Shown here: one piece after another, positions 1 to 7,855 of the stretch
Numbering within the stretch: the first letter of the stretch is position 1
How the letters are laid out: each line of letters starts with the position of its first letter
Source: a bacterium
GTDB taxonomy: Bacteria; Zixibacteria; MSB-5A5; GN15; FEB-12
NCBI GenBank assembly: GCA_030619425.1
Contig: JAUXBJ010000004.1
Coordinates: 1 to 17,226, forward strand
Direction of reading: 5' to 3'
DNA: 17,226 nt
The notes under the pieces: model-generated
Seen by the model: the letters and a program-made list of their open reading frames with translations, nothing else
What the model was told of the DNA's origin: nothing
Databases searched by the model: none
Translations under genes and position numbers: made by a program

Positions 1-432
1 ACGCCAGAGAACGGCTACAACCAGGAACACTACCAGCGCCACCCCAGTCGGCAGCGGCAGCAGCATGACCATCACACCCAATCCGGTAGCGGCTCCCTTG
101 CCACCCTTGAACCAAACGTAGACAGGAAAGACATGTCCCAACACGGCCGCCAGGCCGGCCATGACGAGGACCACATCAATCGAAACCGGTAGCGTGGTTG
201 CCTCGGCCAGGATGTAACGTGCGGCAAGAATGGCAGCAACGCCTTTGGCCGTATCGGTCAACAGTACGGCCAGCCCCGCACCCGGACCGGCAGCGCGCCA
301 AACGTTTGTGGCGCCGAGGTTTCCAGAGCCTACTTGACGTAAATCTTTAATACCAGCGATGCGCCCTATCAGGAGCGCAAATGGGATTGCGCCCAGCAAG
401 TAAGCAGCGATGATGGCTACGACAATGAACAA
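1..432 (-). CDS. plsY: Acyl-phosphate:glycerol-3-phosphate acyltransferase PlsY, 5' part (cut by window edge)
   Basis: PlsY is an integral membrane enzyme that transfers an acyl group from acyl-phosphate (made by PlsX) to glycerol-3-phosphate, giving lysophosphatidate, the first step of phospholipid synthesis. The reading frame is open from the left edge and 144 N-terminal residues are visible. Two family signatures are clear: SGNLGATN at residues 36-43, and GHVFP at 99-103 followed by FKGGKGAAT at 108-116, the phosphate/acyl-binding loops. Hydrophobic stretches at about 2-22, 50-72, 84-104 and 117-143 fit membrane spans. An in-frame TGA lies just upstream, so the start must be the TTG at 430-432 (MFIVVAIIAAYLLG), with an AGGTG Shine-Dalgarno six to seven bases before it. 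The third family motif and the C-terminus lie outside the window. The gene lies about 170 bases downstream of the unknown membrane-protein gene and may be transcribed with it; no promoter was seen in the gap. Confidence 0.93.
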   Translation of the reverse strand, partial: MFIVVAIIAAYLLGAIPFALLIGRIAGIKDLRQVGSGNLGATNVWRAAGPGAGLAVLLTDTAKGVAAILAARYILAEATTLPVSIDVVLVMAGLAAVLGHVFPVYVWFKGGKGAATGLGVMVMLLPLPTGVALVVFLVVAVLWR

Positions 433-562
433 GGTGCGTCACCTGTCCTTTTTCTGCGAGTTCGAACACTTGGAGTTCCAGTGCCGACCCAGCCCTGACA
501 GCAGCAGCGGCCGACAATGCCGGCGGGTTGCCTGAGATGCTGTTTCGACCGGATATCGAACC

Positions 563-583
563 GGATGGCTATCTCAACCATCC
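563..583 (-). other. Small hairpin after the 159-residue ORF
   Basis: An inverted repeat with 8-bp arms (one G-T pair in the minus-strand RNA) and a 5-base loop lies about 20 bases past the stop codon of the upstream small gene. No T-run follows it on the minus strand, so it is not a convincing intrinsic terminator. It may be chance, or a 3'-end or attenuation structure between this gene and plsY. Nothing else recognisable was seen in the 433-602 gap. Confidence 0.25.
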
Positions 584-602
584 TCGGCGCGGTCGGACAC
601 TA

Positions 603-1082
603 CTATTCTACCTGTTCGAGGCTGTCAATTACGGCCGTCGTATCCTCAACAGGCTCGTCCTCCGGAGGCAACAGATGACCCAACTCCGGATAGTATTCAA
701 CCATCATGTCAATGAACTGATCGGCCTCATCGGCATCAATTACCTTGTCATTCATGAGCCGCTGGATATCCTGAGCGAATTGTCCAAACTGCTGTAAGTC
801 AACTTCGCTCTCCTCCGTCTTGGCGATGAAGGCAGCGGCCACCTGATTCACCAACACAGTATCGACACCCTCAACCGGGTTGTTGGTCAACTCGTTGGTG
901 ATGGAATTGACCATGGTGACAGTTCCCGCCTTCAAGAAGGCATCTTTCTTGTACCAGCAGACCAGTCCGGCGCCGACGACAAGAACGAGCAGCACCAATC
1001 CAACGATCAGTCCTACCAGACAACCCTTCGACATTCCCTTCTTCTCCGGTTGTCCTCCTGGTGGGGTCATTTGTTGATTCAT
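603..1082 (-). CDS. Hypothetical protein with one N-terminal membrane span
   Basis: Function not recognised. The 159-residue product has a short polar N-terminus (PPGGQPEKK), one strongly hydrophobic span at about residues 21-43 (CLVGLIVGLVLLVLVVGAG), then YKKD and an acidic, probably mostly helical domain of about 110 residues ending in a Glu/Asp-rich tail. Basic residues flank both sides of the span, so topology is unclear. A Cys at about residue 42 is not preceded by a lipobox (Val at -1), so it does not look like a lipoprotein. The segment IQRLMNDKVIDADEADQFI faintly resembles the short helix-turn-helix of SHOCT-like modules, but this is not enough to assign. The ATG at 1080-1082 follows GAGGGG closely; an in-frame ATG at residue 5 is an alternative. 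The gene lies after the rplQ terminator, with its own likely promoter, and before plsY. Confidence 0.8.
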   Translation of the reverse strand: MNQQMTPPGGQPEKKGMSKGCLVGLIVGLVLLVLVVGAGLVCWYKKDAFLKAGTVTMVNSITNELTNNPVEGVDTVLVNQVAAAFIAKTEESEVDLQQFGQFAQDIQRLMNDKVIDADEADQFIDMMVEYYPELGHLLPPEDEPVEDTTAVIDSLEQVE

Positions 1083-1187
1083 ATCCCCTCGCTGTGTTTA
1101 GAATTCCGAGCTTGACCTGACAGGTTCCTATAATATCAACGGTCCCTGCTGATTCACGCCGTCAGATAAAGCTCCGCTTCATTTTGA

Positions 1188-1218
1188 ATTATATAGCACA
1201 TGCGAGGTGGCGGGGCAA
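1188..1218 (-). promoter_or_regulatory. Candidate sigma-70-type promoter for the 159-residue ORF
   Basis: On the minus strand a perfect TATAAT lies at 1188-1193 and a TTGCCC (4 of 6 match to the -35 consensus) at 1213-1218, with a 19-base spacer; reading the -10 as TATATA two bases upstream gives 17. It lies after the rplQ terminator and about 100 bases before the ATG at 1082, so it could drive the small membrane-protein gene and perhaps plsY. A second AT-rich hexamer (TATTAT near 1131-1136) has no good -35. This is pattern recognition only. Confidence 0.4.
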
Positions 1219-1298
1219 GTGTTTGATTAGGCAGTTAACAAAGAATACTCCACATCCGAACAGTAGCAAGGGGCAGCCTCAGGGCCTCTGCCGCCCAC

Positions 1299-1334
1299 AA
1301 AAAAACAAAGCCCGCCGTGCGAGACGGCGGGCTT
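1299..1334 (-). terminator. Rho-independent terminator after rplQ
   Basis: In minus-strand RNA an 11-bp perfect stem (AAGCCCGCCGT pairing with ACGGCGGGCTT) closes a 5-base loop and is followed by TGTTTTTTTG. It begins about 26 bases after the rplQ stop codon. The opposite strand has no T-run after the stem, so it acts in one direction only. It is the only clear intrinsic terminator seen in the window and marks the end of the ribosomal-protein transcription unit. Confidence 0.95.
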
Positions 1335-1360
1335 ACATCCCGGGGATGATTTGTCGACAA

Positions 1361-1777
1361 CTACTTCCCTGAAGCAGCCTTCTTTTTCTTCTTATCTTTC
1401 TTGTCCTCCGCCTTTTTCGGCTTTTCGGTCAGCAGTTCGACCACCGACAGCGGAGCACCATCACCACGACGCACCCCCAACTTGATGACGCGCGAGAAAC
1501 CGGAATTGCGATCAGCAAACTGCGGCACGATTTCGTTGAACAGCTTTTTGAACACTTCCTTGTTCTTGACCGTCTTTGCAACCTGACGCTTGGCGGCGAG
1601 GGTGTCTTTCTTAGCCGTGGATATGATCCGATCGACCAGGGGTCGCAACGCCTTAGCTTTGGCGTCGGTGGTTTTGATCATGCGATGCTGAAACAGTGAC
1701 ATGGCCATATTGCCCAGCATCGCCTCACGGTGCGATTTGGTCCGACCAAGTTTCTTGACTTTATCGAAGTGTCCCAT
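1361..1777 (-). CDS. rplQ: 50S ribosomal protein L17
   Basis: L17 is a large-subunit protein near the peptide exit tunnel. The N-terminus MGHFDKVKKLGRTKSHR and the central LRPLVDRIISTAKK and GFSRVIKLGVRRGDGAP segments are classic for bL17. It has 138 residues; the core ends near residue 117 and the rest is a Lys-rich tail (KKAEDKKDKKKKKAASGK), somewhat longer than the E. coli type. The ATG at 1775-1777 has AGGA four bases upstream, and the gap to rpoA is 20 bases. It is the last gene of the cluster, in the usual position after rpoA, and is followed directly by a strong terminator. Confidence 0.98.
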   Translation of the reverse strand: MGHFDKVKKLGRTKSHREAMLGNMAMSLFQHRMIKTTDAKAKALRPLVDRIISTAKKDTLAAKRQVAKTVKNKEVFKKLFNEIVPQFADRNSGFSRVIKLGVRRGDGAPLSVVELLTEKPKKAEDKKDKKKKKAASGK

Positions 1778-1797
1778 TTGATCCTGCCTGTAGTCGC

Positions 1798-2778
1798 CTA
1801 AGCTTCGGTTTCGACGTATTGAGAGATGTCCATCGAAAACGAGAGGTTCATCTCTTCGAGAATAGTACTGATTTCATTGAGCGATTTACGTCCAAAGTTG
1901 CGATACTTCAACATATCGGATTCGGATTTGGTCACTAAATCCTGAATCGTCTGGATGTTTGCTGCGCGCAGACAGTTGGACGAGCGTACCGAGAGCTCCA
2001 ATTCGTCGACTCTGGTCTTGAGCAGGTTCCGCACCCTGACGACATCCTCGTCGACCTCCGGCTCTTCCTCAACCATGATTTCCTCGTCAAGGTGGATGAA
2101 GAGTTGCAGGTGATCCTTGACCAACTTAGCTGCATAGCTCAAGGCGTCTTCCGGCGTGATGGAACCGTCGGTGGTGATCTCCATAATCAGTCGATCATAA
2201 TCCGTACGTTGTCCCACCCGTGTGTTCTCAACGGAGAAAGAGGCCTTGGTCACCGGAGAGAACAGGCTGTCCACAAAGATGGTGCCGGCCGGCGCATCGG
2301 GTCTCTTATTTTGATCGGCGACAACGTAGCTGCGCCCGTAGCCGATATCGAGTTCCATCTCGAAATCGACATCGTCGCTCAGTTCGCAGATGTGCCGATC
2401 GGTGTTGAGGATCTCGACCTCAGGATCAGTCTGAAACCTCTCGGCGGTGATTTCTCCCTTGGTGTTGGTTTTTAGGGTCAAGGTTCGCATTTCGTCGGCG
2501 TGCATCTTCAGACAGATACCCTTGACGTTGAGCACGATGTCGGTGACATCCTCGTACACTCCCGGGATGGAAGAGAACTCATGGAGCACGCCGTTGATGC
2601 GCATCGACACCACCGCCCCGCCCTGAATTGAGGCGAGAAGAACCCGTCGCAGACAATTGCCCAATGTATGCCCGTATCCCCGCTCCAGGGGCTCAATAAT
2701 AAAGCGCGAATAGTTGTCGCCGGCCGACGATTGGTCGTTGACGACTTCCTTGGGCATGGTAAGTGGTTTCCACTTCAT
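1798..2778 (-). CDS. rpoA: DNA-directed RNA polymerase subunit alpha
   Basis: RpoA dimerises to nucleate core RNA polymerase assembly, and its C-terminal domain contacts UP-element DNA and activators. The 326-residue product has the usual layout: an N-terminal dimerisation domain ([20 protein letters not shown] at about 26-45 is a family signature), an acidic linker near residues 235-245 (EEEPEVDED), and a C-terminal helix-hairpin-helix domain ([16 protein letters not shown], then [13 protein letters not shown]). Both domains are intact and the length is normal. The start is the ATG at 2776-2778, with GGAGG about 11 bases upstream. It lies between rpsD and rplQ, as in most bacterial alpha operons. 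Confidence 0.99.
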   Translation of the reverse strand: MKWKPLTMPKEVVNDQSSAGDNYSRFIIEPLERGYGHTLGNCLRRVLLASIQGGAVVSMRINGVLHEFSSIPGVYEDVTDIVLNVKGICLKMHADEMRTLTLKTNTKGEITAERFQTDPEVEILNTDRHICELSDDVDFEMELDIGYGRSYVVADQNKRPDAPAGTIFVDSLFSPVTKASFSVENTRVGQRTDYDRLIMEITTDGSITPEDALSYAAKLVKDHLQLFIHLDEEIMVEEEPEVDEDVVRVRNLLKTRVDELELSVRSSNCLRAANIQTIQDLVTKSESDMLKYRNFGRKSLNEISTILEEMNLSFSMDISQYVETEA

Positions 2779-2810
2779 ATTTACGAAAACCTCCGCAAAG
2801 GAATAATTAC

Positions 2811-3440
2811 CTACTTGGAATACAACTCAACGATGAGTTGCTCGTTAACCGTCAATGGTATGTTTTCACGTGTCGGCACTTCCAGGAGTTCACCTTCGAG
2901 AGCTGCTTTGTTCAGTCGTAACCACGGGATCTCATCGCCGCGTCCGACCTCTTTCAGGGCCGCGTGGATTATTCCCAGATTCTTTGATTTGTCCCTGATC
3001 TTGATGACTTCACCGGGCTTGATCGAGTATGACGGAATGTCGACCACGTGGCTGTCGACGGTGACATGCCGGTGCCGGACCAGTTGCCGGGCCGCTTTGC
3101 GTGAGGCGGCAAAACCAAGCCGGTACACAAGGTTATCAAGTCGAGTCTCCAGAAGCTGCAACAGGATCTCACCGGTAACACCGGTTCTCTGATCAGCCTT
3201 CTTGAAATAGTTCCTGAACTGCGACTCCAGTACGCCATAGGTACGACGAACCTTCTGCTTTTCGCGAAGCTGCAAACCGTAAGATGAGATTTTTCGGCGC
3301 ATCATTCGACCGTGCTGGCCGGGCGCCACCTGGCGCCGTTCAACGGCGCACTTGTCACTGAGGCAACGACTGCCCTTCAGAAACAGTTTTTCGCCTTCGC
3401 GACGACACATCTTACAGTTGGCATCAGTATAGCGAGCCAT
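2811..3440 (-). CDS. rpsD: 30S ribosomal protein S4, zinc-binding form
   Basis: S4 is a primary 16S rRNA binding protein that starts 30S assembly and lines the mRNA entry channel. The 209-residue product has an N-terminal zinc site, Cys9, Cys12, Cys26 and Cys31, with the same positions as the zinc form in Thermus, followed by QVAPGQHG and an S4 RNA-binding domain (RLDNLVYRLGFA, then ARQLVRHRHVTVD). The in-frame TTG immediately before the ATG (3441-3443) is a less likely start: AGGAG lies five bases before the ATG at 3438-3440 but only two before the TTG. In many bacteria S4 represses its own alpha operon by binding mRNA; no such structure was identified here. Confidence 0.98.
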   Translation of the reverse strand: MARYTDANCKMCRREGEKLFLKGSRCLSDKCAVERRQVAPGQHGRMMRRKISSYGLQLREKQKVRRTYGVLESQFRNYFKKADQRTGVTGEILLQLLETRLDNLVYRLGFAASRKAARQLVRHRHVTVDSHVVDIPSYSIKPGEVIKIRDKSKNLGIIHAALKEVGRGDEIPWLRLNKAALEGELLEVPTRENIPLTVNEQLIVELYSK

Positions 3441-3468
3441 CAATACTCCTGACTAACAATTGTCTATC

Positions 3469-3864
3469 TTACACCCGACGCCGCTTGGGCGGACGGCATC
3501 CATTATGTGGAATCGGCGTTACATCTTTAATAAGGGTAACCTCAAGCCCGGCCGCCGAAAGCGAACGAATGGCCGCCTCGCGACCCGAGCCCGGTCCCTT
3601 GACCCAAACTTCAACTTTGCGCAATCCCATATCCATCGCTTCCTTGGCACATGACGATCCGGCCAACTGGGCGGCAAACGGCGTCGATTTCTTGGAACCC
3701 TTGAATCCGGCTTTACCGGCCGAGGCCCAGGAGATGGTCTTACCGTTGGTATCCGTGATGGTCACGATGGTATTGTTGAAGGTGGACTTTACGTGCGCAA
3801 TTCCGTTGGCTTCAACTTTGCGCGACTTCTTCTTAGCACGTGATTTTTTCTTGGGATCTGCCAC
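3469..3864 (-). CDS. rpsK: 30S ribosomal protein S11 (GTG start)
   Basis: S11 sits on the 30S platform near the E-site mRNA. The 131-residue product shows [31 protein letters not shown] and the conserved C-terminus [15 protein letters not shown], including the Asn-Gly pair known to form isoaspartate in E. coli S11. The N-terminus is Lys-rich ([16 protein letters not shown]). The frame starts with GTG at 3862-3864, with GAGG six bases upstream; no ATG gives a full-length product. It lies 24 bases after the rpsM stop. Confidence 0.98.
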   Translation of the reverse strand: MADPKKKSRAKKKSRKVEANGIAHVKSTFNNTIVTITDTNGKTISWASAGKAGFKGSKKSTPFAAQLAGSSCAKEAMDMGLRKVEVWVKGPGSGREAAIRSLSAAGLEVTLIKDVTPIPHNGCRPPKRRRV

Positions 3865-3888
3865 TTAGTACCTCAGCATTCAGTCAAC

Positions 3889-4275
3889 CTACTTCTTACC
3901 CGGTGGCTTTCTCTTCAGACCACCGATGGCCCGCTTGGGACCCTTGCGAGTTCGAGCGTTAGTCTTGGTGCGCTGACCCCGAACCGGCAGCCCGCGACGA
4001 TGACGCAAGCCACGATATGATCCGATATCAACAAGCCGCTTGATGTTCATGTTGATTTCACCGCGCAAGCTGCCTTCCACATCGTAATCTTCCTCAATAC
4101 AACCGCGCAGCTTGGCAACGTCTTCATCGGTGAGCTTGTGGACTCTCGTCTCCGGGGTTACGCCGGTCTTCTCAAGAATCAGGCGCGCCCGATATGGTCC
4201 AATACCGAAAATGTAACGCAGTCCGATATCAATGCGTTTTTCTTTTGGCAGATCTACACCGGCTATTCGAGCCAA
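3889..4275 (-). CDS. rpsM: 30S ribosomal protein S13 (TTG start)
   Basis: S13 is a 30S head protein that contacts 50S (bridge B1) and P-site tRNA. The product has 128 residues: [20 protein letters not shown] at the N-terminus, a helix-two-turns-helix core ([14 protein letters not shown]), then [20 protein letters not shown] and a basic C-terminal tail ending KRKPPGKK that reaches toward tRNA. The start codon is TTG at 4273-4275, supported by an AAGGAG six bases upstream and by the family N-terminus matching exactly from this codon. It lies 35 bases after rpmJ and heads the alpha-operon block. Confidence 0.98.
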   Translation of the reverse strand: MARIAGVDLPKEKRIDIGLRYIFGIGPYRARLILEKTGVTPETRVHKLTDEDVAKLRGCIEEDYDVEGSLRGEINMNIKRLVDIGSYRGLRHRRGLPVRGQRTKTNARTRKGPKRAIGGLKRKPPGKK

Positions 4276-4310
4276 TTGCTACTCCTTAACCAAACAGTGT
4301 TATTCATTCT

Positions 4311-4427
4311 CTAACCCTGGCGCTGCTTGTGGCTTGGGTTCTTCTTGCAAATGACCCGCAAGATGCCGTGACGTTTCACGATCCTGCAATGCTCACAGCG
4401 TTTCTTTACGGCTGAACGTACTTTCAT
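4311..4427 (-). CDS. rpmJ: 50S ribosomal protein L36, zinc-binding form
   Basis: L36 is a tiny 23S rRNA-binding protein of the large subunit. The product has 38 residues: [19 protein letters not shown], then [14 protein letters not shown]. The zinc ligands Cys11, Cys14, Cys27 and His33 are all present, so this is the zinc-dependent paralogue type. The frame stays open upstream of the ATG at 4425-4427, but homology starts exactly there and AGGTG precedes it by about six bases. It lies in the usual position between infA and rpsM. Confidence 0.97.
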   Translation of the reverse strand: MKVRSAVKKRCEHCRIVKRHGILRVICKKNPSHKQRQG

Positions 4428-4458
4428 AATAGGCACCTGCCTTATAAGTCTGAACGAT

Positions 4459-4677
4459 CTACTTATAGCGGTACGTAATTCGTCCGCGTGAAAGATCGTA
4501 GGGCGACAACTCCAGAGTGACCTTGTCACCCGGGAGTATCTTTATAAAATGCATCCTCATCTTACCGGAGATATGAGCCAGCACTACATGGCCGTTATCC
4601 AGTTCTACTTTGAACATGGCGTTGGGCAGCGGTTCGATCACCTTGCCTTCGACCTGAATAGTCTGCTCTTTGGCCAT
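4459..4677 (-). CDS. infA: Translation initiation factor IF-1
   Basis: IF-1 binds the 30S A site during initiation and aids IF-2 and IF-3. The 72-residue product is normal length and forms a single OB-fold: [20 protein letters not shown], then [19 protein letters not shown] and [15 protein letters not shown], all near-invariant stretches of the family. The ATG at 4675-4677 has AAAGGAG three bases upstream. It starts 8 bases after the map stop and is followed by rpmJ, the common map-infA-rpmJ arrangement. Confidence 0.99.
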   Translation of the reverse strand: MAKEQTIQVEGKVIEPLPNAMFKVELDNGHVVLAHISGKMRMHFIKILPGDKVTLELSPYDLSRGRITYRYK

Positions 4678-4685
4678 AATCTCCT

Positions 4686-5432
4686 TTACGACAAACTCAA
4701 AATGTCCGCGCCATCATCCGTAATAGCCACGGTATGCTCAAAATGCGCCGACGGCATGCCGTCGGCGGTAACAAAGGTCCATCCGTCCGGCTTGGTGTAA
4801 ACCTTGTGCGTACCAAGGTTGATCATCGGCTCGATAGCCAGCACCATGCCGATCTTGAGGGTCGGCCCGGAGTCAGGTATACCGAAGTTGGGTATCTGCG
4901 GATCCTCATGCAGGTTCCGTCCGACGCCATGACCCACCAGCGCCCGCACCACACCATACCCTTTCGATTCAGCCGTCTCTTGTATGGCGGCGGAAATCTG
5001 TCCCAATCTATTCCCTTTTTGCGCCTTGTCAATAGCCACTTGAAGACATTTGCGCGTATTGTCCATCAGATCCGCTTTCTCCGACGAGATTTCACCGACT
5101 GCGAAGGTACGCGCCGAATCGCCGTAGAAACCGTCGACAATTGAGCCGACGTCGACCGAAACGATATCCCCCTCGCGAATCACCCGCTTACCGGGAATAC
5201 CGTGAACAACTTCGTCATCAATAGAGATACATGCGGAAGCTGGATAGCCGCGGTAGTTCTTGAAGCCTGGAACAGCATCAAGATCGCGTATGAAGGTTTC
5301 GATGAGACCATCGAGTTCGCCGGTGGTCATACCGGCTTGCATGCATTCGCCCGCCATATCAAGAGTCTGTGATACAACTCTGCCGGCGCGACGCATGATC
5401 TCGATTTCCTCTTTTGTCTTAAGTACGATCAC
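4686..5432 (-). CDS. map: Methionine aminopeptidase, type I (GTG start)
   Basis: Map removes the initiator Met from nascent proteins when the second residue is small; it is a cytosolic two-metal enzyme acting at the ribosome exit. The 248-residue product has all five metal ligands, Asp94 (VSVDVG), Asp105 (YGDSART), His168 ([11 protein letters not shown]), Glu201 (AIEPMI) and Glu232 (FEHTVAI), plus the active-site His77 (VVHGIP). There is no N-terminal zinc-finger or SH3-like extension, so it is the short type Ia form. The start is GTG at 5430-5432, with GAGG five bases upstream. It lies 19 bases after adk and 8 before infA. Confidence 0.98.
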   Translation of the reverse strand: MIVLKTKEEIEIMRRAGRVVSQTLDMAGECMQAGMTTGELDGLIETFIRDLDAVPGFKNYRGYPASACISIDDEVVHGIPGKRVIREGDIVSVDVGSIVDGFYGDSARTFAVGEISSEKADLMDNTRKCLQVAIDKAQKGNRLGQISAAIQETAESKGYGVVRALVGHGVGRNLHEDPQIPNFGIPDSGPTLKIGMVLAIEPMINLGTHKVYTKPDGWTFVTADGMPSAHFEHTVAITDDGADILSLS

Positions 5433-5451
5433 AATAACCTCGGAGCTGCTC

Positions 5452-6093
5452 TCAGCCTACCACCTCAAGAATCGATTTGAAAACATTATCCGGTGTCTGT
5501 TCACCCTTGACCTCAGTCAGAATCGATTCGTTGCGATAGAAATCCTCAATCGGCTGAGTTTGCTTCTTGTACACCTCAAGTCGGTTGCGCACGACCTCTT
5601 CCTCGTCATCCGGCCGTCTCACCAGCTTGGCGCCGTCATGGTCGCAGACGCCCTCGTTCTTCGGCACGTTGGCCGGGTAGTTGTAGGTAGCCTGACAGGT
5701 CGGACAGAACCAGCGTCCCGAGAGCCGTTGCACGATCTCATTGTCACTCACAGCAATCAGAACCGCCATCTCGAGGGTGATTTCGTTTTTCTTGAGCATC
5801 TCTTTGAGGCTTTCCGCCTGCGGCACGGTGCGCGGGAAACCATCGAGGATAAACCCACGCTTGAGATCACCGGCGGCGATCTTATCTTCGATCAATCCAA
5901 CGATCAGGCTGTCGGGAACGAGATCCCCCGCCCTCATGTATCCATCAGCCTTCTTGCCGAGTTCGGTACCGTTCTTGACAGCTTCTCGAAGCAAGTCGCC
6001 GGTGGAGAGATGAACAATCCCTTTATTCTTGGCCAGACGCACGGCCTGTGTCCCTTTGCCTGATCCCGGAGGTCCCAAAAAAATGAAATTCAT
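5452..6093 (-). CDS. adk: Adenylate kinase, zinc-lid type
   Basis: Adenylate kinase interconverts ATP + AMP and 2 ADP in the cytosol. The product has 213 residues: P-loop GPPGSGKGT at 7-15, AMP-binding segment STGDLLR at 30-36 and DGFPRT at 84-89, then an extended lid (about 127-164) carrying Cys130, Cys133, Cys150 and Asp153. These match the structural zinc ligands of the Bacillus enzyme, so this is the long, zinc-bearing type rather than the E. coli non-zinc lid. The frame runs further upstream, but homology begins at the ATG at 6091-6093, with GGGAGG about 10 bases before it. Only one base separates this start from the secY stop, suggesting translational coupling. Confidence 0.98.
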   Translation of the reverse strand: MNFIFLGPPGSGKGTQAVRLAKNKGIVHLSTGDLLREAVKNGTELGKKADGYMRAGDLVPDSLIVGLIEDKIAAGDLKRGFILDGFPRTVPQAESLKEMLKKNEITLEMAVLIAVSDNEIVQRLSGRWFCPTCQATYNYPANVPKNEGVCDHDGAKLVRRPDDEEEVVRNRLEVYKKQTQPIEDFYRNESILTEVKGEQTPDNVFKSILEVVG

Positions 6094-6094
6094 C

Positions 6095-7402
6095 TTACAT
6101 CGACCTCCCACGAATCTTACCCTTCTTCATGAAGCCGTCGTAATGACGCATGAGCAGGTGAGATTCGATCTGTTGCAGAGTATCCAGGGCCACACCGACA
6201 ACAATCAGCAATCCGGTGCCGCCGAAGAAGAAGTTTACGTTAGCCTTGGAGATCAGGACCCACGGCAACACGGCAATGGACGCGAAGAATATGGCGCCCG
6301 GCAAAGTGATGCGGGTGAGAATTTTCTCGATATACTGCGAGGTGTTCTTACCGGGTCTGATACCGGGAATGTACCCGCCGTTCTTGCGCATGTTATTGGC
6401 GATCTCCATCGGGTTGAAGACAATCGCCGTATAGAAATATCCGAAGAAGACAATTATCAAACCATAGATTATCGAATACCAGAAGCCGCCGGGAGCCAGA
6501 CCGACCGCCACCAGGTTTTGTATCCACTCAGTCGTTGGGAAAAGCTGGGCTACCGTCGATGGCAGAAACATGATGGACTGGGCGAAAATGATCGGAATCA
6601 CACCGGCCGAGTTTACCGACAACGGCAGGTGTGTAGAGGCGCCGCCGAACACTTTCCGCCCGACAACCTTGCGAGGATACTGCACGGGAATCCTGCGCTG
6701 AGCTCTTGTTATCATAATTACAGCCGCGATCACCCCGATCATCATAGCCACGATGCCGACTTCCAAAAGGAAGGACCGGCTGCCGTACCAGACCATCTGG
6801 ACCTCTTCGACTACAGCCTCAGGGAAGCGGGCAATGATCCCGATGAAGATTATCAGCGAAATACCGTTGCCGATGCCGCGCTCAGTAATCTGCTCACCCA
6901 GCCACATTATAAAGATACAACCGCTCGTGAAAGTGATAATCGTCAGAGGGATAAACCACATCGTATCCATATGCACAGCAGAGACGCCGTTGAGATTGAT
7001 CGTGGTCAGGAAGCCGGCCGTGCCCCATGCCTGTAGACTGGCAATCAAGACGGTCAGGTACCGTGTGTACTGCGTGATCTTGCGCCGACCTTCTTCTCCC
7101 TCGCGCTGCAGACGCTGGAGGAACGGAACCACCGCGCCGAGCAACTGCAACATGATGGAGGCGGAGATGTAGGGCATGATACCCAGGGCAAAGATGGTCG
7201 CCTTGGCAAAGGCGCCTCCGGCAAACATATCCAGCAAACCGAAAATCGAATTAGATGAAAGCGCCTGGGAAAGGATGGTGCCGTCAACACCGGGGGTCGG
7301 GATGTGGCCGCCGATACGATAGACAATCAGAATACCCAGTGTGAACAATATCCTTTTGCGGAGTTCTTCGACCTTGAAGATTGATTGGAAAGTCTCTAGC
7401 AC
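6095..7402 (-). CDS. secY: Protein translocase subunit SecY (GTG start)
   Basis: SecY is the central channel of the Sec translocon in the cytoplasmic membrane, exporting and inserting proteins with SecE, SecG and SecA. The 435-residue product is normal length with about ten hydrophobic spans. Signatures include VEELRKRILFTLGILIVYRI at the N-terminus, GIMPYISASIMLQL near 94-107, GIGNGISLIIF at about 196-206, the cytosolic loop NMRKNGGYIPGIRPG, and GGTGLLIVVGVALDT near the C-terminus. The start is GTG at 7400-7402, inside the last codons of rplO (7-base overlap), with GAGG seven bases upstream. Its place at the end of the spc block, before adk, is common. Confidence 0.99.
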   Translation of the reverse strand: MLETFQSIFKVEELRKRILFTLGILIVYRIGGHIPTPGVDGTILSQALSSNSIFGLLDMFAGGAFAKATIFALGIMPYISASIMLQLLGAVVPFLQRLQREGEEGRRKITQYTRYLTVLIASLQAWGTAGFLTTINLNGVSAVHMDTMWFIPLTIITFTSGCIFIMWLGEQITERGIGNGISLIIFIGIIARFPEAVVEEVQMVWYGSRSFLLEVGIVAMMIGVIAAVIMITRAQRRIPVQYPRKVVGRKVFGGASTHLPLSVNSAGVIPIIFAQSIMFLPSTVAQLFPTTEWIQNLVAVGLAPGGFWYSIIYGLIIVFFGYFYTAIVFNPMEIANNMRKNGGYIPGIRPGKNTSQYIEKILTRITLPGAIFFASIAVLPWVLISKANVNFFFGGTGLLIVVGVALDTLQQIESHLLMRHYDGFMKKGKIRGRSM

Positions 7403-7839
7403 TTCACCACCTCGGCCTTACCCCCGGCCGCTTCGATTTTGGTCACAGCCGTCTTGGAAAAGGCGGCAGCTTTGACGGTGTAAGCTTTTTCGACATTGCC
7501 GTTACCCAGAACCTTTACCGGCACATCCATTTTCTTGATCATGCCTGCAGCCCGGAGCGTTTCGGAAGAAACCTCACCCGGATCGAGACGCGACAGGTCG
7601 GATACGTTGATAATCTGCACCGGTTTTCTGAAGATATTGGTGAACCCGAATTTCGGCAGGCGACGGTGAAGCGGCATCTGTCCGCCCTCGCGGGCTACAT
7701 TGCGTCGGAATCCGCTGCGTGATCCGGCGCCCTTGTGGCCACGACCGGAAGTTTTACCGGTACCGCTGCCCGGTCCCCGTCCCACGCGTCTGCGCTTTCT
7801 GGTGGAGCCGGCCGCAGGTTTCAGTGTATGGAGTTCCAT
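7396..7839 (-). CDS. rplO: 50S ribosomal protein L15
   Basis: L15 is a late-assembly 23S rRNA binding protein with a long basic N-terminal extension into the subunit core. The 147-residue product shows the Gly/Arg-rich N-terminus (RRVGRGPGSGTGKTSGRGHK), GFRRNVAREGGQMPLHRRLP and a C-terminal globular domain (KVLGNGNVEKAYTVKAAAFS) of the L18e/L15 fold. The ATG is at 7837-7839, with GAGG about ten bases upstream. The stop codon lies inside the secY start region, giving a 7-base overlap. Confidence 0.98.
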   Translation of the reverse strand: MELHTLKPAAGSTRKRRRVGRGPGSGTGKTSGRGHKGAGSRSGFRRNVAREGGQMPLHRRLPKFGFTNIFRKPVQIINVSDLSRLDPGEVSSETLRAAGMIKKMDVPVKVLGNGNVEKAYTVKAAAFSKTAVTKIEAAGGKAEVVKC

Positions 7840-7855
7840 TGCTGTTCTACCTCGA

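Noticed and set aside
455..480. tRNA T-arm-like GAGTTCGAAC in the intergenic gap
   Set aside because: GTTCGAAC is present, but no T-stem pairs around it and no acceptor, D or anticodon arm could be found on either strand.
528..797. Plus-strand frame of 89 codons near the left end
   Set aside because: It overlaps the unknown membrane-protein gene in antisense, and shows no Shine-Dalgarno or recognisable sequence feature.
603..1082. Lipoprotein signal peptide in the 159-residue protein
   Set aside because: A Cys follows the hydrophobic stretch, but the residue before it is Val, not Gly, Ala or Ser, so no lipobox is present.
1337..1350. ATCCCGGGGAT inverted repeat between rplQ and its terminator
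   Set aside because: The 5-bp arms have only a one-base centre and there is no T-run, so it cannot form a useful hairpin; the real terminator is at 1299-1334.
5260..6063. Plus-strand frame of about 267 codons opposite map and adk
   Set aside because: Antisense to two enzymes with complete catalytic motifs; a shadow frame.
6029..7036. Long plus-strand open frame (about 335 codons) opposite secY and the adk start
   Set aside because: Antisense to SecY, whose family motifs are unambiguous; composition is that of a shadow frame.
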